Positions 10,577-21,496 are shown, numbered from the stretch's first letter. The stretch: 64,000 bases of DNA from Perognathus longimembris pacificus (GCF_023159225.1 NC_063162.1:102502094-102566093), one strand, 5' to 3'. Numbers and translations: made by a program. Notes: generated by a model not told the origin, from the letters alone.

Positions 10577-10784
10577 TTTTTTTTTTTTTTTTGCCAGTCC
10601 TGGGCCTTGGACTCTGGGCCTGAGCACTGTCCCTGGCTTCTTCTTGCTCAAGGCTAGCACTCTGCCACTTGAGCCACAGCACTCCTTCTGGCCGTTTTCT
10701 ATACATGTGGCTGGGGGAATGGAACCCAGGGCTTCATTTATAGGAGGGAAGCACTGTTGCCACTAGGCCATATCCCCAGCCCCA
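10577..10784 (-). repeat. IDL-Geo SINE (antisense)
   Basis: Poly-T at the left, then the right monomer and ID-like head in reverse. Flanked by target-site duplications GGGAGTTGATT (about 10569-10579 and 10785-10795). Confidence 0.9.
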
Positions 10785-11049
10785 GGGAGTTGATTGTTAA
10801 AACAAAAATAAATATTTGATGGCAACTGTTTCTGGTTCACCCGATTCTCACCCTCATGGTCCTGGCACTTGTGGTGCACATCTGTATGTCAGACAGCAGA
10901 ATTCTTCAGCCATTATGTCTAAGCTAAGCTCCAGGCATTCAAGGGGATGTAGTCAAGTAGAACTGGCCCCTGTGTGTTTCCATCATTGCAGCCACTGTTG
11001 TGTAGTTGTCATGTGTTCACTGAGCCACACTCCCAGTCTTTTTTTTTTT

Positions 11050-11285
11050 TTCTCTTAGTTTATTTTTCAGATAAGGTCTCACTCACATTTTTGCCTGGGT
11101 CAGCCTCAAACTGTGGTCTTCCTACCTCTACCTCCTGAGTAGCTGGGATTCTATGTATGAGCCAGGATACTCAGCTCATTTTTGAGAGGTATCCCTAACT
11201 TTTATCAGGCTGGCTTAAAATCACAACCTCCTCTCTGCTCCCTGAGTAGCTGGGATTATAGGCATGAACCACCACACACAGTCCT
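11050..11285 (-). repeat. Two B1-type monomers (antisense)
   Basis: Two successive antisense 7SL-like heads, each with 'CTGAGTAGCTGGGATT', at about 11138 and 11245. Confidence 0.7.
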
Positions 11286-11489
11286 GCACGGCCATTCACC
11301 TCAATGCTAGTTGTTGTTTAAGACTGTTACCCTGATTTGAGACTTGAAGACAATTCTGTTTCAGACATCTGGGAAAGGCTTCAATTCTGTATAAACAGTC
11401 ACTCGTTATTTAAGACTTCATGGGCAATTACAATTGCAGTGAGTATCAAATCCTGTATTTTTGTGGGTTTTTCCTATATGTACATTCCT

Positions 11490-11920
11490 ATAATCAAAGT
11501 TAATTTATAAAATAGACACAGTAACTAATAAGAAAAGAAAGTGATTTTAAAAAAAGAACAATTATAACAACCTACTATAATAAAATTGCCAGCACCACTA
11601 CTCTTGTATTTTGGGGCCTTGGCTAAATAAAATTAAAGGTTATTTGAACAAAAACACAGCAGTACTATCTCAGTCAATCTGATAATTAACTGAGCTGCCA
11701 ACTAACTGGTGTAGGGTAGCATATAGCATGTGGATACACCGACAGTGGGATGCTTTATATGCTGGCAGGACAGCGCAGAACCACAAAATATTTAACCATA
11801 CTACTAGAAATGTGAGTGTTTAAAAACTAATGAATTGTTCATTTTAGCATTTTTCCATTTAATATTTTTGAATCTTATTTGACCCTGAGTAACTAAAACT
11901 ATAGAAAATGTAACCATGAG
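11490..11920. mobile_element. MER44/Tigger7-type non-autonomous DNA transposon remnant
   Basis: Reads, from memory, like the inner and right part of the MER44/Tigger7 family: the 'AATTTATAAAATAGACACAG' block, 'AACAATTATAACAACCTAC', then 'ACTAATGAATTGTTCATTTT' and 'TTTTTCCATTTAATATTTTT'. No coding capacity. Confidence 0.6.
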
Positions 11921-11924
11921 CTTT

Positions 11925-12150
11925 GCACTGGTGGCTAATGCCTGTAATCCTAGCTACTCAGGAGGCTGAGAACCTGAGGATTGTGTTTCAAAGACAGTCT
12001 GGGCAGCAAAGTCCACGAGACTTTTATCTCCAATTAACCACCAGAAAACAGAAAGTGGAGCTGTGGCTCAAAGTGGTAGAGCACTAGCCCTGAGCAAAAG
12101 AGCTCAGGGACCATGCCCAGGGCCCAAGCTCAAGCCCCACAACCAACAAA
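11925..12150 (+). repeat. B1-headed dimeric SINE
   Basis: Full head-plus-right-monomer structure ending in 'AAGCCCCACAACCAAC' and an A-rich tail. Confidence 0.85.
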
Positions 12151-12475
12151 AAAAGAAAATAAACCCTAGGTAGACTATGTTCAGTGACTTTCAAGTTCTC
12201 TATAGCTATCAAGTATTTTCATTCCAACATAGCCCTCCATGGGGCTACCACCTGATCACCATGCATGCAGAGCTACGTTCTCCAGACTCATAAAGAATCA
12301 CTTAGGAGTCCCCAAGTACTCTTAAGGAGCTGGATCTGAAAGCTGTCTTTCATTAAACATTCCTTCACCATTTTTGGCAGAGGGACTCCTGTCATCTCAC
12401 AGTGGTTCCTGACTTAACAGAAAAATAATGTGTAGCAGACAGTGGAGTCTTCAAGATCTACATCGCTCTGCTCAT

Positions 12476-12717
12476 GCTGGGCACTGGTGGCTCATGACTG
12501 TAATCCTAGCTATTCAGGAGGCTGAGATCTGAGATCTGAGGATCACAGTGTGAAGCCAGCCCCAGCAGAAAAGTTTGTGAGACTCTTATCTCCAATTAAC
12601 CACAAAAAGTCAGAAGTGGAGCTTTGGCTCAAATTGTCGAGTACTAGCCTTGATCACAAAAGCTCAGGGACAGTGCCCAGGCCTACATTTCAAACCTCAG
12701 GATCAGCAAAATAAATA
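12476..12717 (+). repeat. B1-headed dimeric SINE
   Basis: Same structure as the copy at 11925. Contains a short internal duplication of GATCTGAGATCTGAG at 12526-12541. Confidence 0.85.
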
Positions 12718-12894
12718 AATAGCTCTGCTGCTTGATTGTGTAATTTTCAGAGGAGTATTCATCTAAAGGGAACACCAGGTGTTTCTGTTTTCTTAAGGAA
12801 GCAGAAGAATGAGTAAGAAAGGTTCACTGGCAAAAAAAAAAAAAAGTCTTTGGAAAGGAAGTGGAAGCAAAAGGCCTATGTTAGATACAGATAT

Positions 12895-13205
12895 TTTTCA
12901 CTTGTAATTATAGCTACTTAGGAGGCTGAGGTCCAAGGATCACAATTTAACAGGAAAGTACATGAGACTGATTTCCAGTTAACCTAGAAATAGAGCTCTG
13001 GCTCAAGTGGTAGAGCAGTCGCCTTGAGTGAAAAAAGCTAAGGGACAGTACCCAGACCATGAGTTCAAGCCTCAGTACCAGAATGCACATATACACAAAA
13101 AGTCAGTCTCACTATCTGTGGCTCAGGCTGGCCTCAAACTCAAAATCCTTGTGCCTCTACATGTTGAGTGCTGCGATGACACGTGTAGCCACCACTCCTG
13201 GCTTA
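12895..13205 (+). repeat. B1-headed dimeric SINE followed by an antisense B1 monomer
   Basis: Sense dimer to about 13082, then an antisense 7SL-like monomer to 13205 ('CTCAGGCTGGCCTCAAACTC'). Confidence 0.7.
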
Positions 13206-13427
13206 ACAGAATCATTATTATTATTTTTTTTTTTTGGCCAGTCCTGGGGCTTGGACTCAGGGCCTGAGCACTGTCCCTGGCTTCTTTTTGCTCAAGGCTA
13301 GCACTCTGCCACTTGAGCCACAGCATCACTTCTGGCCATTTTCTGTATATGTGGTCCTGGGAATTGAACCCAGGGCCTCATATATAGGAGACAAGCACTC
13401 TTGCCACTAGGCCATATCCCCAGCCCC
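13206..13427 (-). repeat. IDL-Geo SINE (antisense)
   Basis: Complete reverse copy from poly-T to 'CCATATCCCCAGCCCC', inserted at the end of an antisense B1 monomer. Confidence 0.9.
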
Positions 13428-13754
13428 AGAATTACTTTTCAAAACACTTTTCAAGTTGATAAATGCACCAGAAGACTTAAGAGTGAACTCTTTTCTGAAG
13501 TTAATAGGAAAGAAAGGCTCATTCTAGATTAGAGTGAGATCCTATATAATCAGATTGAAGAAAAAAAAAACATGATCAGAATTTAATGTTGTAATCCCAC
13601 AAAACTTACAAATATGCATACTCATATTAATTATTTATATAATAGATACTTCATTTATACTAAGTATAATTGGCAGAAAAGAAAGAAGACTATCACATGT
13701 AAATGGACTTATTCTAACTTAATAGAAAATGATAGCATGTGAGGTTTTTGTTTC

Positions 13755-13945
13755 GGTGGTACTAGGGTTTGAATTTAGGCCTACCAATTGAGCCATTCCT
13801 CCAGGCTTGCTTTTTTGATGGTCACTTGGAAATGGAGTCTTGCCAACTTTCCTGCCCAGGCTGGCTTTGAACTATGATCTTCCAGGTCTTGGCTTTCTGA
13901 GTAGCTAGGATTACAGATATAAGCCACTAGTGCCTGCTGTAAATT
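13755..13945 (-). repeat. B1-type SINE with ID-like tail (antisense)
   Basis: Reverse of a tRNA-like tail ('CAATTGAGCCATTCCTCCAG') followed by reverse of a 7SL-like head. Confidence 0.7.
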
Positions 13946-14287
13946 TACCTTGATGACTCTGAATATTTTAACTCTCATATTCTTGATTTGCAACATATTC
14001 TCAAACTACTAAAAGGAAACTTGGGTGAAGAGTTAGAAAAGTTTGTTAGATAACAAGGGTTGGAAAGGGATTTGGAGTGGAACTCTCCTCTCTGTGCTCA
14101 CTAACTAGATAAACCTAATCATAGTTCTGAGCTTCTCTGACCTCAGACTGCCTGTCTAATTAAAATTTAGTGAAAATATCCTGAGGGCTTAATATGTACT
14201 CAATTAACAAATAGTAGCTTTGAATAAATTGTAGTGGTATTTCAAGAGAAAACCCTGGAGTAAATGAAAACCTTGCTGCTACCTTTT

Positions 14288-14511
14288 TGGTTTTTTTTTG
14301 TTTTTGTTTTTGTTTTTGGCCAGTCCTGGGCCTTGGACTCAGGGCTTGAGCACTGTCCCTGGCTTCTTCCCGCTCAAGGCTAGCACTCTGCCTCTTGAGC
14401 CACAGCGCCGCTTCTGGCCGTTTTCTGTATATGTGGTACTGGGGAATCGAACCTAGGGCCTCGTGTATCCGAGGCAGGCACTCTTGCCACTAGGCTATAT
14501 CCCCAGCCCTG
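14288..14511 (-). repeat. IDL-Geo SINE, CpG-rich young type (antisense)
   Basis: Retains CpGs ('GCTCAAGGC', 'CAGCGCCGCTTCTGGCCG', 'GAATCGAACCTAGGG'). Flanked by near-identical ACCTTTTTG duplications. Confidence 0.9.
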
Positions 14512-14639
14512 ACCTTTTTGTTTTGTTTTGTTTATTATTATTTTTTCTTTTTCCTTTTTACTGGGGATTAAACTTTTATATGTCTGCCTCACAGGCCTCT
14601 TTCCCCAGCCCTAGCCTTAGGGCCCTTGAATATCCTATG

Positions 14640-14870
14640 GTCTTAGTCCATTTCATGTTGCTACAACAAAATACTGTATAATGTATAAAGAAAAGTGGTT
14701 TTAATAAAAGAGAAAGTTTGGCCCCCACCCTTTCTATATCTCTTGCCTGGTCATTCTTCTGCCATCTTATGGCCCAGCACAAGGCCCTGGCCAGGCACTG
14801 GCACCTTGTCCTTGGACTTCCACAATCCCATGCCAAATAAACTAATATTGTTTATAAATATTTTAAGAGC
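14640..14870. mobile_element. MaLR-like LTR fragments in opposite orientations
   Basis: The left part reads as the antisense 3' end ('TTAGTCCATTTCATGTTGCT', 'TATAAAGAAAAG'). The right part reads as the sense 3' end ('TGGACTTCCACAATCC', then 'AAATAAACTAATA'). Possibly a rearranged copy. Confidence 0.45.
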
Positions 14871-15049
14871 TTGTTTGACTCACAACTCGGATGACTAGAT
14901 AGACCAAGCCACATGGAAGCAGCCTGAAGCAGTGCCCAGTGAATGTGACGGCACCTATACATGCATATCCTTCCCAACTTGTAACCCCTTCTACCAGAGC
15001 CTCTGTCACTTTTGAAAAGTATGAAAAATCAGCTTGGTAGCTGAATGAT

Positions 15050-15312
15050 GAAAATCAGCCTGGTAGCCTGGTAGCTCACGCCTATAATCCTAACTACTCA
15101 GGAAGCTGAGATCTGAAGATCATAGTTCAAAGCCAGTCTAAGCCTAAGCAGGAAAATCCATGAGACTCTTATCTCCAATTAAGCCCCAGAACAGTCAGAA
15201 GTGGAACTGTGGTTCAAGTGGTAGAGAGCTAGCTTTGAGCAGAAAAGTTCATGGACTGAGTCTAGGCTCTGAGTTCAAGCCCCAGGACCAGCACCAAAAA
15301 AAAAAAAAAAAG
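15050..15312 (+). repeat. B1-headed dimeric SINE
   Basis: Starts with a short tandem duplication (GGTAGCCTGGTAGC) and ends in an A16 tail at 15296-15311. Confidence 0.85.
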
Positions 15313-15578
15313 TATGAAAAAATCTTTTCAAAAGCTCTGCATCCCCAAAACTGAATGTCCTTTTATTCTGTATACCCTTTTTTGTTTCCTTTTCCTGGAG
15401 TTCATTTTGATAAATATTACTTTATATAATCAGATGCACATAGGCATTGTGCCTTTGTGTTCCTCTCCTAAGAATATACTCCTTTGATCTCATCATATGC
15501 CCTTTTCTAAACCAATAATTAGCAAGCAAGACTGAAGAAACTTGTTTTCTCCAGGGTTAAGCACTGTGTCTCTGCTGA

Positions 15579-15581
<3 letters not shown>

Positions 15582-15636
<55 letters not shown>
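15582..15636. repeat. (GT)n microsatellite
   Basis: About 27 uninterrupted GT units adjoining an antisense SINE. Confidence 0.95.
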
Positions 15637-15637
<1 letters not shown>

Positions 15638-15868
15638 GATCTCAGGGCTTGAACTCAGGCTGTAGACTCTGTCTCTGTGCTTTTTCACTCAAGGCTGACA
15701 CTACCACTTGAGCCACAGCTCCACTTCCAGATTGTTTAGTGGTTCATTGGAGGTGAGAGTTTCATGGGCTTTCTCCTTCCTGGGGTTGGCTTCAAATGGC
15801 AATCCTTAGATCACTGGACCCTGAGAAGCTAGTATTATAGGCATGCGCCTCTGGCCCTTGGCTTCTGC
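15637..15868 (-). repeat. B1-headed dimeric SINE (antisense)
   Basis: Reverse right monomer ('CACTTGAGCCACAGCTCCAC') then reverse head; its tail position is taken by the GT repeat. Confidence 0.8.
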
Positions 15869-15984
15869 TGATCTTTTTGTTCCTTGCCTCTAAAGACTTT
15901 TTCTTTTCAGTCCCTTTACTGTCATTTTTGTAGGACTTTGGGAGAGAGGTAAATGTGTGTGATTCCTCTGCCCTGTTTAATAAG

Positions 15985-16790
15985 GGTTCTTAGCATGCCC
16001 ATGGCTACTGAAGCCAAGATACAGAAACAGCCTACATGTCCACAGATGGATGAATCTATAAAGAAATTTTGACACATATAACACAGTTAAATATTATTCA
16101 GCCATAAAAGAGGGGAATACTGCTATTTTCAACAGTATGGATGAACCTTAAAGGCATTGCTCTAAGTAAGATAAGTTAGACAGAGACAGACATGTGCTGG
16201 ATGATCCCACAACAAATGCCATATGAATCTGTAAAACGTCAAACTAAGAAACAGAAGGTAGAATGCTGGTGCCTGAGCCTGAGGAGTTGTGGGGCAACTT
16301 CAAGTGATAAGATGAATAAAGTCTAGGAGTCTAATATATAGCTGGATGGCTGTAATTAGTAATATTCTGTTTTATATTTGATAAGTGCTAAGAAAGTGAT
16401 CTTAAGTGCTGGGGATGTGGCCTAGTGGCAAGAGTGCTTGCCTCTTATACATGAAGCTCTGGGTTCAATTCCCCAGCACCATATATACAGAAAATGGCCA
16501 GAAGTGGCGCTGTGGCTCAAGTGGCAGAGTGCTAGCCTTGAGCAAAAAGAAGCCAGGGACAGTGCTCAGGCCCTGACTGAGTCCAAGGCCCAGGACTGGC
16601 AAAAAAAAAAAAAGTGATCTTAAGAGTTTTTCATTAAAAAAGTAACTATTAAAAGTGATGGATATGTTAACTGACTTGATTATAGTAATCATTCTACAAA
16701 ATACACTGTGAAATCATCACATGTGTTCTTTATATAAGCATAATGTAACCCTTAAAGCTGGGGAAAAAAATAAAAATACACACCCCCAAA
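15985..16790 (+). mobile_element. Old L1 3' end (L1MA-like), interrupted by a SINE
   Basis: Contains the familiar L1 blocks 'TATTATTCAGCCATAAAA', 'ATGGATGAACCTTAAAGGCA' and 'TAAGTTAGACAGAGA', then the L1M 3' UTR and an A-rich end near 16780. It lies in sense and is split by the SINE at 16408-16612. Confidence 0.8.
16408..16612 (+). repeat. IDL-Geo SINE inserted in L1
   Basis: Flanked by identical duplications AAGTGATCTTAAG (about 16395-16407 and 16613-16625), so it is younger than the L1. Confidence 0.92.
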
Positions 16791-16859
16791 AAACAGGAAG
16801 TTCTTCAGCAACTTTTTTATGTATACTTGTACAAACCTTTTTTGTGTTTTAGTTTTTGT

Positions 16860-17120
16860 TATGAAAATTCCCCATGTACAAGAAAGTGGAGATAGTAGTA
16901 TAATGAACACCTGCCTACCTAACTTTAAGTTGCTGTACTGATACTCTGCAATTATAATGGCCTCTCATCTACATATTTTGATAATGTATTTTGAATTGCA
17001 GATATCATGGCATTTCACCTGTAACAGCTTCTAAAAGCATCTTAAAGGGTAAAGATAACTTCCTGTATAACCGTGATGCTGTTATTGCATTTAACGAAGT
17101 CCAGCTGACTTTCATCTTGG
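16860..17120 (+). mobile_element. Ancient repeat, possibly L1M 3' UTR
   Basis: The 'AGTATAATGAACACCTGCC' and 'GATATCATGGCATTTCACCTG' blocks recall an old mammalian L1-type 3' UTR. Diverged and uncertain. Confidence 0.35.
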
Positions 17121-17281
17121 TCCTGCTGTGATGGCCAGAGGTTCAATGGGCGCTTATTAAAACATTTGGAAACAAACACTCATCATTAGAGGACTTAGTA
17201 AAATGTGACAGATATGGATTACTGAAAAATATAAAAACTGATAATACTTGAAATGATTTCTACAACATCACTAAGTTTAAA

Positions 17282-17522
17282 AAATAGTATGTATATACTC
17301 AGGAGGTTGAGATCTGAGGATTGTGGTTCAAAGTCAGCCCAAGCAGGAATTTTTGTGAGACTCTTATTTCCAATTAAGTACTCTCTGCTCTCCCCCAGAA
17401 AAGCTGGAATAGACCTGTGGCTCAAGTGGTAGTGTGCTAGCCTTGAGTAAAAAAGCTCAGGGATAGTCCCCTGGCCCTGAGTTCAAACCCCAAAACCAGA
17501 ATTCCTCCCCACCCCCCAAAAA
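17282..17522 (+). repeat. B1-headed dimeric SINE (5' truncated)
   Basis: Head begins at 'ACTCAGGAGGTTGAGATC'; right monomer complete to 'AAACCCCAAAACCAG'. Confidence 0.8.
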
Positions 17523-17789
17523 AATCCTGGAGGGACAAAACCCAAAATGTTAGTAGCATCTGATCTTGGATAGCAAGATAGGATTTCTGGATGCTGTTTT
17601 CTTTTTGTGTTTCTGCATCATCTAAATGGTTTTGCTGTTTTGGTCTCCAGCTATAAGCAACTAATAGTGTTGCTTCCTTCTGACACAGAAGAACAGGGAT
17701 GGATAAAGGCTTGGAGAGATGTTTGCTTCGGACCATAGGCCTTTAGCATACAGGCTGAATGCATCCTTGTTTTAATTTTTATTTATCAT

Positions 17790-17875
17790 ATTTTGGGTGG
17801 TCCTGGAGGTTGAACCCTGGGCCTGTGCTTCCTAGGCAAGTGCTCTACCACTTCATCTAGATTCCCAAACTGAAC
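17790..17875 (-). repeat. ID-type SINE (antisense)
   Basis: 'GGTTGAACCCTGGGCCTGTG' and 'AAGTGCTCTACCACTT' are the reversed B and A box regions. Confidence 0.65.
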
Positions 17876-18135
17876 CCTTTAAAAAAAAAAAATAGGAACA
17901 GGAATGTGAGAGTCAATAGTAAATTGTTCTAACCAAATTTTTATAATGATGAAGCCAAAAGCTACCTGTGGCTTTGTTTACTTTTGTTCTGCTCATCATA
18001 GTACAATAGTGGGGACCATCCCCCTATCCACTGCAGTTTACCATTCTAGTTGAAACTCTACTAATTAAACATAACTCTCCATTCCTCCTTCTCCTGCTCA
18101 TGGCTGATGCTCAACCACCTAAGCCTAACTTGTGT

Positions 18136-18360
18136 GATTCTGGGGTTTGAACTGAAGGCCTTGTACACATTCAACTTGCTTGCTTATTTGGTACTCTACC
18201 ATTTGAGCCATGCCTCCAGCCCAACTTTTTGCTGTTTATTTGGGAAATGAAGTCTCTTAGGTTTTACTGCCAGGACTGGCTTCAAATTGTGATCCTCCAA
18301 ACCTCAACCTATTTAGTAGCTAGGATTACAAATGGAGCCACCAGTGCCCAGTCCATTCCT
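18136..18360 (-). repeat. B1-headed SINE with ID-like (not Geo) tail, antisense
   Basis: In the reverse orientation a 7SL-like head is followed by 'GGGCTGGAGGCATGGCTCAA' and an ID-type B box. It lacks the extra block of the Geo monomer. Confidence 0.7.
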
Positions 18361-18397
18361 CCCTCTTCTAACTGATAATTGCTGTGTTTTGGGCTTG

Positions 18398-18590
18398 TTG
18401 TTTGGTTTTTTCCAGGCTTGGGGCTTAAACTCTGGACCTGGGGGTCATCCCTAAGCTCCTTTTGCTCAAAGCCGGCTCTTGAGCCACAGTGCCACTTCGG
18501 GCTTTTTGTGATTAATTAGAGAGAAGACTGTCATAGACTATCCTGCCCAGGCTGGCTTCAAACTGTGATCCTCAAATGAACTTTAAAACC
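18398..18590 (-). repeat. B1-headed dimeric SINE (antisense)
   Basis: Reverse right monomer ('GCTCTTGAGCCACAGTGCCA') and a truncated reverse head ending near 18576. Confidence 0.75.
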
Positions 18591-18591
18591 T

Positions 18592-18735
18592 GGGGTGGGG
18601 GTGGGGGGAAGCAGGAGAAAAATGGGGGGGGGGTAACAAGGTTCGATAAGAAATATACTCATTACTTTACCTATGTAACTATAACCCCTCTTTACATCAC
18701 CTTGACAATAAAATAAAATTGTTTTTTAAAAGTGT
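18592..18735 (-). repeat. Unclassified interspersed repeat, copy D (most complete)
   Basis: Its reverse complement contains 'TTATTGTCAAGGTGATGTAA', 'GGTTATAGTTACATAGGTAA' and 'CCTTGTTACC' followed by a C-rich end, matching copies at 2571, 43984 and 52455. See findings. Confidence 0.6.
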
Positions 18736-18742
18736 GATCCTC

Positions 18743-18944
18743 TGGGGCTGGGGATATGGCCTAGTGGCAAGAGTGTTTGCCTCGTATACACGAGGCCCTG
18801 GGTTCAATTCCTCAGCACCACATATATACAGAAAACAGCCAGAAGTGGCGCTGTGGCTCAAGTGGCAGAGTGCTAGCCTTGAGCAAAAAGAAGCCAGGGA
18901 CAGTGCTCAGGCCCTGAGTCCAAGCCCCAGGACTGGCAAAAAAA
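18743..18944 (+). repeat. IDL-Geo SINE
   Basis: Full copy with AGTGTGATCCTC duplications at 18731-18742 and 18945-18956. It inserted into an antisense B1-type fragment that resumes to 19015. Confidence 0.92.
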
Positions 18945-19019
18945 AGTGTGATCCTCAGATCTCAGCATTCTGAGTAGCTAGGATTACAGGTGTGAGCCAT
19001 CATCACCTGGCTGATAATT

Positions 19020-19160
19020 ACTCTTTGGCTTATATAAGTGGAATCAGACACTAGTGTCCTTTGGGCAGGGTATTTTTTTCACACTTTGTTTATCTATTCA
19101 TCTGTTGGTGGGAATTTTGGGGGTTTCCTACCTTTGTGGCTTTGTTTTTAAGTAACTCTA
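19020..19160 (-). mobile_element. Old L1 fragment (antisense)
   Basis: 'GGCTTATATAAGTGGAATCA' and 'TATTCATCTGTTGGTGG' match the antisense L1M 3' region also seen at 1655-2075. Confidence 0.55.
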
Positions 19161-19338
19161 CTCTACTTTTGGAATCTGGTTTGCCTTCAACTACCTGATA
19201 CCTGAAAAGATTTCAAGACAACAAAGAATACAGGGTAAAAACAAAAAGGAAAGGTTGACAAGTAGCTTCATGCTACTTGAGGGAGCAGCTTTCAAAGCAG
19301 AAAAACAATTTGCCTTTTTAAGATATTCTTGATTTCAG

Positions 19339-19508
19339 AACTGGGAATATGGCCTAATGGTAGAGTGCTTGCCTTGTATACATGAAGCCCTGAGTTCGAT
19401 TCCTCAGCACCACATATATCGAAAAAGCCAGAAAGGGTGCTGTGGCTCAAGTGGTAGAGTGCTAGCCTTGAGCAAAAAGAAGCCAGGGACAGTGCTCAGG
19501 CCCTGAGT
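19339..19508 (+). repeat. IDL-Geo SINE, 3' truncated
   Basis: Ends at 'GGCCCTGAGTCC' without the final bases or A tail, just before the TG repeat. Confidence 0.85.
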
Positions 19509-19534
19509 CCATGAGAGTGCATTCTGATGATTGT

Positions 19535-19536
<2 letters not shown>

Positions 19537-19574
<38 letters not shown>
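19537..19574. repeat. (TG)n microsatellite, left part
   Basis: TG run that resumes as TGTGTGTATG after the LTR-like block at 20159. Confidence 0.9.
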
Positions 19575-19577
<3 letters not shown>

Positions 19578-20158
19578 CGGGCTAGAGTTACCTCCCCTGG
19601 TGCGGGGATGCTAAGCTTACTCCCTTATCAGTGCTCCCCTTTTCACCCTCTCCCCTGGGCACCTGACCAGCAGGTGGCCAAGGTGGAGCTAGGGACACGG
19701 GCTAGCCTAAGGTGCACATGGCCGAACGAGATCCCCTTTTCCTCCCTCCTTACCCACCAAGGAAGCCAGGTGCAGACGGATCTCAGAGATGCTTCAGAGA
19801 GCAATCCAATTTAATCGGGAGGGGCTCACAGTAATACAGTAGTGATGACGAGGATTGAGCATGAGCTGGCGATAGGCTGGCGAGCTTGTCCATCCAAGAG
19901 CAGCTCCCAAGGACCTCCCTCATGGGCTAACGTCACTTCCCATAGTACCGCCCTCTGGGCAAAGCGCGTGAAAAGGGGAGCACACGTGCTCACTGGCGCA
20001 AGGTGGGGGATGGTCTCAAAGCTACCCCTTCTGGTTCCGGACCCAGAAGGAGATAGGTGTGGCTCACTTCCACACTGCCCCAGGGCTGGGGGAAGGGCCG
20101 CGTCTCAGGAGCGCTCTCCTCTCCCTTCCCCCCTTAAGGCCAAGATGAACCCCCAACA
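19575..20158 (-). mobile_element. CpG-rich LTR-like insertion (probable solo LTR)
   Basis: A 584-bp GC- and CpG-rich block interrupts a TG microsatellite. It has TG...CA borders and imperfect inverted ends (TGCCGGG against TGTTGGG). On the minus strand it reads TGTTGGGGGTTCATCTTGG, a U3-like region, an ATTAAA polyadenylation-like signal (plus positions 19810-19815) and a ~230-base R/U5-like end. It has no open frame of note and no gag/pol. Flanking TGTGTG could be a 6-bp target duplication but lies in a TG repeat, so it is not diagnostic. A class II ERV solo LTR is my best guess; the family is not recognised. Confidence 0.55.
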
Positions 20159-20299
20159 TGTGTGTATGTCAGTAAAAAGAAAATAAGGTAAACCTATCTA
20201 TGTTAGCAGAAAAGTCAGAGAAGGGATGGTTTGTTGTCTGTAATTTTTACTACTTTGTCACTTTCATCCAGCGGCTGACCTGGGAGAGCAGCAAAGACA

Positions 20300-20510
20300 T
20301 GAGGAAAAAAAAGTTTTGGGGGAATAGAAATCAATTTTTTTGTGGTTCCAAGCCAGCCTGGGTTCATAATAGACTTTTATCTACAATTTACCACTAAAAA
20401 GCCACAACTAGAGCTGTGGCTCAAGGAGTAGAATATTAGCCTTGAACAAAACAAAACTAAGGGACAGCACCCAGCACCCGGAATACAAATCCCAGTACTG
20501 GCACAAAAAG
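20300..20510 (+). repeat. B1-headed dimeric SINE (5' truncated)
   Basis: Begins within the head ('CCAAGCCAGCCTGGG') and retains the right monomer to 'CCCAGTACTGGCAC'. Confidence 0.7.
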
Positions 20511-20570
20511 AAAAAATCAGATGTGGTACAAACCCGTATTCTCAGCTATTCAAGAAGTGAAGGTTGGAGG

Positions 20571-20786
20571 GCTGGGGATATGGCCTAGTGGCAAGAGAGC
20601 TTGCCTTGTATACATGAGGCCCTGGGTTCAATTCCCCATCACCACATATACAGAAAACGGCCAGAAGTGGCGCTGTGGCTCAAGTGGCAGAGTGCTAGCC
20701 TTGAGCAAAAAGAAGCCAGGGACAGTGCTCAAGCCCTGAGTCCAAGCCCCAGGACAGGCCAAAAAAAAAAAAAAAAAAAAAAAAAA
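20571..20786 (+). repeat. IDL-Geo SINE
   Basis: Long A26 tail and near-perfect ~18-bp duplications starting AAGAAGTGAAGG on both sides (20552 and ~20786). It split an older B1-type element (20521-20570, 20804-20910). Confidence 0.93.
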
Positions 20787-21303
20787 GAAGTGAAGGTTGG
20801 AGGATCATCGATTGGGCAAAATAGCTCTCTTTGAAGACTAACCAAAGCAAAACAGGCTATTGGCCAAATACAAAGTTCTGAGTTCTAACTCCAATACTAC
20901 AACCACCGCCTTGCCCAAAATAGCAAAGACAGTATTCGCAGGACTGTTTCTTCATGACTGATACTTTGTTGAGTGATCTTCTATTGTTCACCTGGTTGGA
21001 AGGTCAGCCTGTCAGATTTCACTGTCAAGGGGAAGCAAATTATGACAAGTACAAATTACTTACATACAAATGAGTGAATAGTTTTACCCCAGAGATATCA
21101 AGCAGGGGAGAACCTTACTCCCCTACGCAAAGCTATCACTTAATCTGCCTTCATTTTTTCCCCTTTTACAAAATTTCCATCGACCTGCCTTCTCTGACAC
21201 AGTGCTAAGGCTCATTAGGCTGCAGCCTGGGTACCATGACACTGGATGGGTCATGTTTCCCTCAGAAAAGTTGATTCTGTTTGTTCTCTCCCCTTGCTTC
21301 TAG

Positions 21304-21496
21304 ACCATCATCTGCAAATAGCATAAGCAGCAACGCATCTTCAAATCTCAGCAGCTACACTCCAGAGCCCCCCCTGCCCTCAGCTGGAGGTGACCTTGCC
21401 AGCCGACTGTCCAGTGATGAAGGAGAGATGGACGGAGCTGAGGAATCTGAGAAGTTCGACTGTCAGTTCTCTACGCACCACCCCAGACCTCTTGCG
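21304..21496 (+). CDS. ATXN7L1: ATXN7L1 coding exon (Ser-rich linker and acidic segment)
   Basis: Acceptor AG at 21302-21303, donor GT at 21497; phase 2 in, phase 0 out. It encodes PSSANSISSNASSNLSSYTP, then EPPLPSAGGDLASRLSSDEG, EMDGAEESEKFDCQFSTHHP and RPLA. The SRLSSDEGE block is shared with ataxin-7 and lies between the SCA7 segment and the second conserved block. Reading through the donor would add residues up to a stop at 21698, which looks like an unspliced artefact. Confidence 0.93.

Larger units (their letters stand above)
9327..21303 (+). other. ATXN7L1: ATXN7L1 large intron
   Basis: A 12-kb intron packed with SINEs, several listed separately. Unrecognised sequence remains at 9327-9578, 9656-10107, 11286-11490, 12151-12475, 13428-13744, 13946-14287, 15313-15581, 17521-17789, 19161-19338 and 20911-21303. 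I found no exon candidate in it. Confidence 0.85.
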
